Of a stretch of DNA of 9,399 nt, positions 5,347-9,399 are shown piece by piece. The stretch lies in assembly GCA_026415535.1 (NCBI GenBank), contig JAOAGX010000065.1, positions 1-9,399 on the forward strand. Direction: 5' to 3'. Positions within the stretch are counted from its first letter, which is position 1. Each line of letters begins with the position of its first letter. Position numbers and translations under genes: made by a program. Origin of the DNA: Armatimonadota bacterium (GTDB taxonomy: Bacteria > Armatimonadota > UBA5829). The notes beneath the pieces were generated by a model. It was not told where the DNA came from. It saw nothing but the letters and a program-made list of their open reading frames with translations, and made no database searches.

Positions 5347-7429
5347 CTCGCAACTTCACCATTCCTATCGAATCGACGTTGATATTTGGCGCAATCTCCG
5401 CATAGGATAGAACGGCCAGCATCGGGAAGTTTTGCTCCACCAACCGCCGCACGTGCAGCCTGATCCTAGGCGAACACAGCGCGACTGGAGCGTGTCCACG
5501 AGCGGACAAATTCTCGATCTGGTCCCGAATCGCTCTCAGCAATTCCTGTACCAGGCCGGGTTCGAGAATCAGTCGCGAGCCGATCTCGGTCTGACGGATA
5601 TTGTCGGCGATGACCTGCTCGGTAGTCGGGTGGAACGTGAACGCGGTGATTCGACCATCCGGGCCTTGGTGCTGCCGACATATCGCAAGCGCTAGGCGCT
5701 GGCGCACGTATTCGGTGAGAACATCGGTATCTTTAGTCAAGGCAGCATGGTCGGCAATGGCTTCGAGTATAGAAACAATATCTTTGATTGACACGCGCTC
5801 GCGCAGCAAGTTTTGAAGTACCTTTTGAATGTCTCCGATTCCCATTACCTCGGGCACCAACTCGTTGACAACCGTAGGCGCGGTTTCTTTTGCCGCGTCG
5901 AGGATTTCCTGGGTTTCCTGACGAGTAAGCAAATCAGCAGCGTGCCGGCGAACAAGCTCGGTAAGGTGCGTGATCAGAACTGTAGTCGGATCGACAACCG
6001 TGTACCCCGCTACTTCGGCAAACATCCGTTGCGACTCGGGAATCCAGGTAGCTGGCAGACCGAATGCAGGCTCCGTCGTGTGGATGCCGGTCAGCTTTTC
6101 GGTTGCGCCGCCGGGGTTCATTGCGAGATACTGCCCAATAAACACCTCCCCGCGCGCGATCTCGACGCCTCGTAGCTTCACGACGTATTCATTAGCACCA
6201 AGCTGGACGTTGTCACGAACACGTATTGCCGGCACGACTATGCCCATTTCGATGGCAGCTTGTTTTCTCAAAAGCGTGATTCTTTCAAGGAGCTCGCCGC
6301 CCTGCTTCGGATCAGCCAGAGGGATCAGCCCGTAACCTATCTCGAGCGAAAGCGGATCGACCCCGATTAGCTTGGTCATCGATTCAGGTGCGGGCGGCGT
6401 TTCTTTTTCGGCAGTTGCCCTTCGCTTGGCCTCGATTTCCGCCTGACGCTGGTTCTGTGCGAGGAAATAAGCAACCATTCCGGCCATTCCAGCCGCGATT
6501 AGGAGAGGCGTACGAGGCATTCCCGGCACAATCACCATCGCGGCAAACACCAAGGCGGTGATCCCAATAGCTTTCGGGCTTGAGAAGACCTGCGTCATCA
6601 ACTCCCAGCCAAGGTTCCTCTCAGAACCGTTTTTGGTAACCATCAAGCCAGTGGCGGTCGAAACCAATAGTGCCGGGATCTGAGTTGCAAGTCCTTCACC
6701 TACAGTGAGCAGGGTATAAGTTTGCAACGCCTGCATCAAGGTGTAGCCCTTCTGAGCAATGCCGACCGCAAACCCGCCAAGTATGCTGATGATGATCATC
6801 ACGATAGCTGCGATGGCATCACCGCGGACGAACTTTGACGCACCGTCCATAGCTCCGTAAAAATCTGCTTCTCGAGCGATTTCCATTCGGCGACGCTGAG
6901 CTTCGGTTTCGTCTATTATCCCGGCGTTCAGATCAGCATCGATGGCCATTTGCTTGCCGGGCATTGCATCCAGAGTGAACCGTGCCGCTACCTCGGCCAC
7001 ACGGCCAGCGCCGTTGGTGATTACCACGAACTGGATGATGACGATGATGATAAAGACAACAATGCCTACTACGTAGTTGCCCCCAACCACTACGCTGCCG
7101 AACGCGTTGATGACTGATCCGGCGTCAGCGTGTAGAAGGATCAACCTGGTCGCCGATATGTTTAGCGCGAGTCGAAACAGCGTGGTGAGCAAAAGGAGCG
7201 AGGGAAATGAGCTGAACTCCAATGGCTCCGCCGTATACATCGTGACAAGTAGAACGGACAAAGCCAAAGCAATGTTGGCGCAGAGCAATACGTCCAACAG
7301 CCAATGTGGCAGTGGCAGGATCATCATTCCTACCACCACTACAGCAGCGGCTGCAATGAAAACATCGCTGTAGCGAGTCAGAGCACCCAGCGCCGATTGC
7401 GTTTTCGTTTGTGGAAGGACAGTCGACAT
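5327..7429 (-). CDS. flhA: FlhA, flagellar type III export gate protein
   Basis: 700 aa, the usual FlhA length. Eight membrane helices can be placed between about 22 and 325 (for example 22-40, 43-63, 117-138, 205-225, 285-303, 306-325). The FHIPEP signature loop lies at 150-174 (RFTLDAMPGKQMAIDADLNAG onward), followed by a cytoplasmic linker from about 326-360 rich in Glu/Lys/Ala and the soluble C-terminal domain (about 360-700) that docks export substrates with their chaperones. It forms the nonameric ring of the export apparatus under the basal body. Start ATG 7429 fits the family N-terminus but has no recognisable ribosome binding site; a 5-bp inverted repeat lies directly before it. It follows flhB with a 62-bp gap and overlaps flhF by 20 bp. 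Confidence 0.98.
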   Translation of the reverse strand: MSTVLPQTKTQSALGALTRYSDVFIAAAAVVVVGMMILPLPHWLLDVLLCANIALALSVLLVTMYTAEPLEFSSFPSLLLLTTLFRLALNISATRLILLHADAGSVINAFGSVVVGGNYVVGIVVFIIIVIIQFVVITNGAGRVAEVAARFTLDAMPGKQMAIDADLNAGIIDETEAQRRRMEIAREADFYGAMDGASKFVRGDAIAAIVMIIISILGGFAVGIAQKGYTLMQALQTYTLLTVGEGLATQIPALLVSTATGLMVTKNGSERNLGWELMTQVFSSPKAIGITALVFAAMVIVPGMPRTPLLIAAGMAGMVAYFLAQNQRQAEIEAKRRATAEKETPPAPESMTKLIGVDPLSLEIGYGLIPLADPKQGGELLERITLLRKQAAIEMGIVVPAIRVRDNVQLGANEYVVKLRGVEIARGEVFIGQYLAMNPGGATEKLTGIHTTEPAFGLPATWIPESQRMFAEVAGYTVVDPTTVLITHLTELVRRHAADLLTRQETQEILDAAKETAPTVVNELVPEVMGIGDIQKVLQNLLRERVSIKDIVSILEAIADHAALTKDTDVLTEYVRQRLALAICRQHQGPDGRITAFTFHPTTEQVIADNIRQTEIGSRLILEPGLVQELLRAIRDQIENLSARGHAPVALCSPRIRLHVRRLVEQNFPMLAVLSYAEIAPNINVDSIGMVKLRDADQNI

Positions 7430-7445
7430 ACGGTTGGCATACCGT
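7430..7445 (-). repeat. Short inverted repeat abutting the flhA start codon
   Basis: On the minus strand ACGGT (7445-7441) and ACCGT (7434-7430) are separated by 6 nt, and the second arm touches the ATG of flhA. There is no Shine-Dalgarno sequence here. It could be a translational control hairpin, but 5 bp is short and chance is possible. Confidence 0.25.
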
Positions 7446-7491
7446 TAGTAGCCAGGGCTTTGTGCCAGTTTGACACCCACAAGGAGCTAGG

Positions 7492-8559
7492 CTACGCGGC
7501 GGACGCGACCTTCCTGCTCAGGCGATACACATACGCCAGTATCTCGGCTACCGCTTGATAGAGTTCGGCCGGAATTTCGTCGCCAATTTCAACGGTCCGA
7601 TACAACGTCCGCGCGAGAGGCGGGTTCTCGACTATCGGCACGTTGTTCTCTTCGGCGATCTCCCTGATCTTGAGCGCTACTAACCTTTGACCTTTCGCAA
7701 CAACCACCGGTGCAGCGTGTTTTTCGGCTTCATACTTCAGCGCCACGGCGTAATGGACAGGGTTTGTGATTACGACATCCGCCTTCGGTACTTCCCGCAT
7801 CATTCGCCGCTGCGAAATCGCACGCTGTCTTTGCCGAATACGAGACTTGACGATCGGGTCACCCTCGGTCCGCTTCAGGTCTTCCTTGACCTCTTGCTTG
7901 GTCATCTTGAGCTGCTTCTCGTGCTGGAACCTTTGGAACATATAATCGAGCGCGGCAATCACGAGGATCGCAAGCGACGCCCTCAAAAGCAGCTCCCAAG
8001 TTAGTTTGCCAATGGTCGAGCAGGCAGTCAGGTAGTGGCCGCCTACTAAGCTCGCGATGTCCGAATACTTGTCCCGGATAAATGTGTAGACGATGTAGCC
8101 GACAATGCTAACCTTGGCTATTGCCTTCAGACACTCGACCCCGGCGCGCACCGAGAACATCCGCGCGATTCCCGGGGTCGGATTTAGCCGCTCACCCCTC
8201 ATCTGGAGCGGTTTGCTGGACACCGTGAGCCCAACCTGCAACGCACTGGAAAGGAACCCGACAACCGCAACCCCGATCACTATCGGCGCAGTCATCACGC
8301 CAACCTCCAGCAATACGCGTACCAGGTCGCTCGTCACATCGCCAATGGTAAGATCGCCCTTGGGGAAATGAGTAAATGCATCAATCATGGTGCCGCGGAG
8401 CCGATCTGCAAGCAACGGACCGCAAAGTCTGATTATCACGAGTGAAGCAAGTAGGATTAACGCCGAGTTCAGCTCAACGCTTCTGGCTACCTGACCTTCT
8501 TGTCGGGCCTCCTGCCGCCTACGCGGCGTAGGAGCTTCCGTCCTGTCCTCTAGCGGCAT
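7492..8559 (-). CDS. flhB: FlhB, flagellar export apparatus and substrate-specificity switch protein
   Basis: 355 aa, normal length. ATG 8559 has GGAG 7 nt upstream. The N-terminus (EDRTEAPTPRRRQEARQEGQ) is the standard basic cytoplasmic segment. Membrane helices lie at about 31-50, 86-108, 146-162 and 189-207, followed by the basic linker helix (KQEVKEDLKRTEGDP, 221-235) and the cytoplasmic domain. The self-cleavage site is Asn266-Pro267-Val268-His269; most family members have Asn-Pro-Thr-His. I checked these codons directly (GTC for Val268). Cleavage between Asn and Pro lets the export gate switch from rod/hook to filament substrates. The rest of the domain (VALKIREIAEENNVPIVENPPLARTLY) is orthodox. 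Downstream of fliR by about 90 bp and upstream of flhA, as in many flagellar operons. Confidence 0.98.
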   Translation of the reverse strand: MPLEDRTEAPTPRRRQEARQEGQVARSVELNSALILLASLVIIRLCGPLLADRLRGTMIDAFTHFPKGDLTIGDVTSDLVRVLLEVGVMTAPIVIGVAVVGFLSSALQVGLTVSSKPLQMRGERLNPTPGIARMFSVRAGVECLKAIAKVSIVGYIVYTFIRDKYSDIASLVGGHYLTACSTIGKLTWELLLRASLAILVIAALDYMFQRFQHEKQLKMTKQEVKEDLKRTEGDPIVKSRIRQRQRAISQRRMMREVPKADVVITNPVHYAVALKYEAEKHAAPVVVAKGQRLVALKIREIAEENNVPIVENPPLARTLYRTVEIGDEIPAELYQAVAEILAYVYRLSRKVASAA

Positions 8560-8649
8560 CGTTCTTCTCCGTTACAAGGGCTCGCCTTGCATGGTTTGGA
8601 AACACACATCTGGCAAAACAGCAGACAGCTATTTCCAGATTCCAACCCC

Positions 8650-9399
8650 TTAAATCACAAGATGTCGTAGCAGCGCGAGTAGGTCGCGGTGGAGACCAGT
8701 GAAGAGATCGGCCATCACGCCAAACGCTAGAGGCATCACCGCGATGACCGCGAACAGCGCAACTGCAAGCTTGGCCGGAAATCCGACCACGAACACGTTC
8801 AACTGCGGCACCGTGCGGGCAAGAATCCCCAAAGACACGTCAGTGAGGAATATCGCCCCAACCACTGGCGCAGCTATCTTCAATGCCGCAGCAAATATGA
8901 CCACGAAAACCCGCATCATCCCCCCGGCTGCGTTCGGCGAGAACTCCGCGACACCCAATGGAATCACCGAAAAGCTGTCAGCAAGGCCCCGAATCACCAA
9001 ATGGTGTCCGTTCACTGCCAGAAACAACAACGTAGCCGCCAAGTTTTGAAGCTGGCTAACCACGGCGTTGTGTTCACGAACCATCGGGTCCACTATGTCG
9101 GCAAACCCGAAGCCTACCAGCAAGTCGATATACGATCCCGCCATCTGTATCGCCGCAAATACCAGCGACACCACAAACCCCATAGCAATACCGATGAGGG
9201 CCTCCTTTAGAACCGCAAACGCAAACGGCAAAAAGTCGAGACGGGGTTCAGGGTATTTGGCTAGCGGCAGAAAGACGAATGTAAGTGCGAGTGCGACAGC
9301 TATTCGAACACGCGGAGCCACGTGTACGTTGCCGAACACCGGCGCGGAAGTAAATATTCCTCCTACTCGCGCCAGCACTAGGACGAACGCCGTAATCTG
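8650..9399 (-). CDS. fliR: FliR, flagellar export gate membrane protein, partial (N-terminus beyond right edge)
   Basis: 249 codons are visible and the frame stays open to the window edge. The GTG at 9378 could be read as a start, but the codons before it continue as QITAFVLV, which fits the first FliR membrane helix (QITAFVLVLARVGGIFTSAP), so only about 10 residues should be missing. Several hydrophobic helices follow. Family features are KEALIGIAMGF, then AGSYIDLLVGFGFADIVDP, and the C-terminal run AAPVVGAIFLTD...GILARTVPQLNVFVVGFPAKL. FliR joins FliP and FliQ in the helical core of the export gate and contacts FlhB; fliP and fliQ would be expected just outside the right edge. The ending (LLALLRHLVI) is normal for the family. 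Confidence 0.95.
   Translation of the reverse strand, partial: QITAFVLVLARVGGIFTSAPVFGNVHVAPRVRIAVALALTFVFLPLAKYPEPRLDFLPFAFAVLKEALIGIAMGFVVSLVFAAIQMAGSYIDLLVGFGFADIVDPMVREHNAVVSQLQNLAATLLFLAVNGHHLVIRGLADSFSVIPLGVAEFSPNAAGGMMRVFVVIFAAALKIAAPVVGAIFLTDVSLGILARTVPQLNVFVVGFPAKLAVALFAVIAVMPLAFGVMADLFTGLHRDLLALLRHLVI

Noticed and set aside
7633..7639. Sigma-28-like -10 word GCCGATA on the minus strand inside flhB
   Set aside because: It encodes VPIV of a conserved FlhB stretch and no TAAAG-type -35 element lies at the right distance upstream.
8608..8640. Inverted repeat ATCTGG/CCAGAT in the fliR-flhB gap
   Set aside because: 6-bp arms with a 21-nt loop and no T-run; likely chance.
1..9399. CRISPR arrays, tRNA/rRNA genes, insertion sequences, phage or defence genes
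   Set aside because: None seen on either strand: no regularly spaced repeats, no tRNA-type arms, no transposase or integrase motifs.

Overview
The window is about 9.4 kb from a flagellated bacterium. Every gene I can support lies on the minus strand, so transcription runs from the right edge to the left. The core is a late section of a flagellar export and assembly operon, in the order fliR (cut by the right edge), flhB, flhA, flhF, flhG, a small two-helix membrane protein, a FliA/SigD/WhiG-type sigma factor, a short charged protein, and a short membrane-anchored coiled-coil protein. Beyond a gene-poor gap of about 390 bp there is a separate gene, a Gfo/Idh/MocA-family oxidoreductase that runs off the left edge.

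The order flhB-flhA-flhF-flhG-...-sigma-(SwrB-like) matches the end of the fla/che operon of Bacillus/Clostridium-type bacteria, but there are no che genes between flhG and the sigma factor. FlhF/FlhG and the FliA-type sigma factor suggest control of flagellar number and position plus late-gene transcription. I cannot assign a phylum from sequence alone. A Terrabacteria-type lineage fits the operon order. Armatimonadota or a similar group rich in Gfo/Idh genes is only a guess.

How the genes work together: FliR, FlhB and FlhA are membrane parts of the flagellar type III export gate, and FlhB also sets substrate specificity through self-cleavage. FlhF (SRP-type GTPase) and FlhG (MinD-type ATPase, with the DQAxxLR helix that stimulates FlhF) set where and how many flagella are built. 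The sigma factor transcribes late flagellar genes. The last short protein has the layout and position of SwrB/YlxL, which helps export-gate maturation in Bacillus. Tight junctions (20-bp flhA/flhF overlap, ATGA overlaps at flhF/flhG and flhG/small membrane protein, one base between the sigma stop and the next ATG) indicate translational coupling.

Region by region: 1-915 oxidoreductase (partial, TTG start); 916-1304 non-coding, with a candidate promoter/operator palindrome and a weak terminator hairpin; 1305-1685 SwrB-like protein; 1686-1941 non-coding with two dyad symmetries; 1942-2232 charged 96-aa protein; 2234-2995 sigma factor; 2996-3158 a leader containing competing hairpins and part of a 15-bp tandem repeat; 3159-3374 small membrane protein; 3371-4216 flhG; 4213-5346 flhF; 5327-7429 flhA; 7492-8559 flhB; 8650-9399 fliR. 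Points most worth a second look: the NPVH (not NPTH) self-cleavage site in FlhB, the two or three small unnamed proteins in the operon, the alternative hairpins ahead of the sigma gene, and the palindrome overlapping a -10 box upstream of the oxidoreductase. Nothing here amounts to a clearly new system; this is largely an orthodox flagellar locus with small accessory genes.
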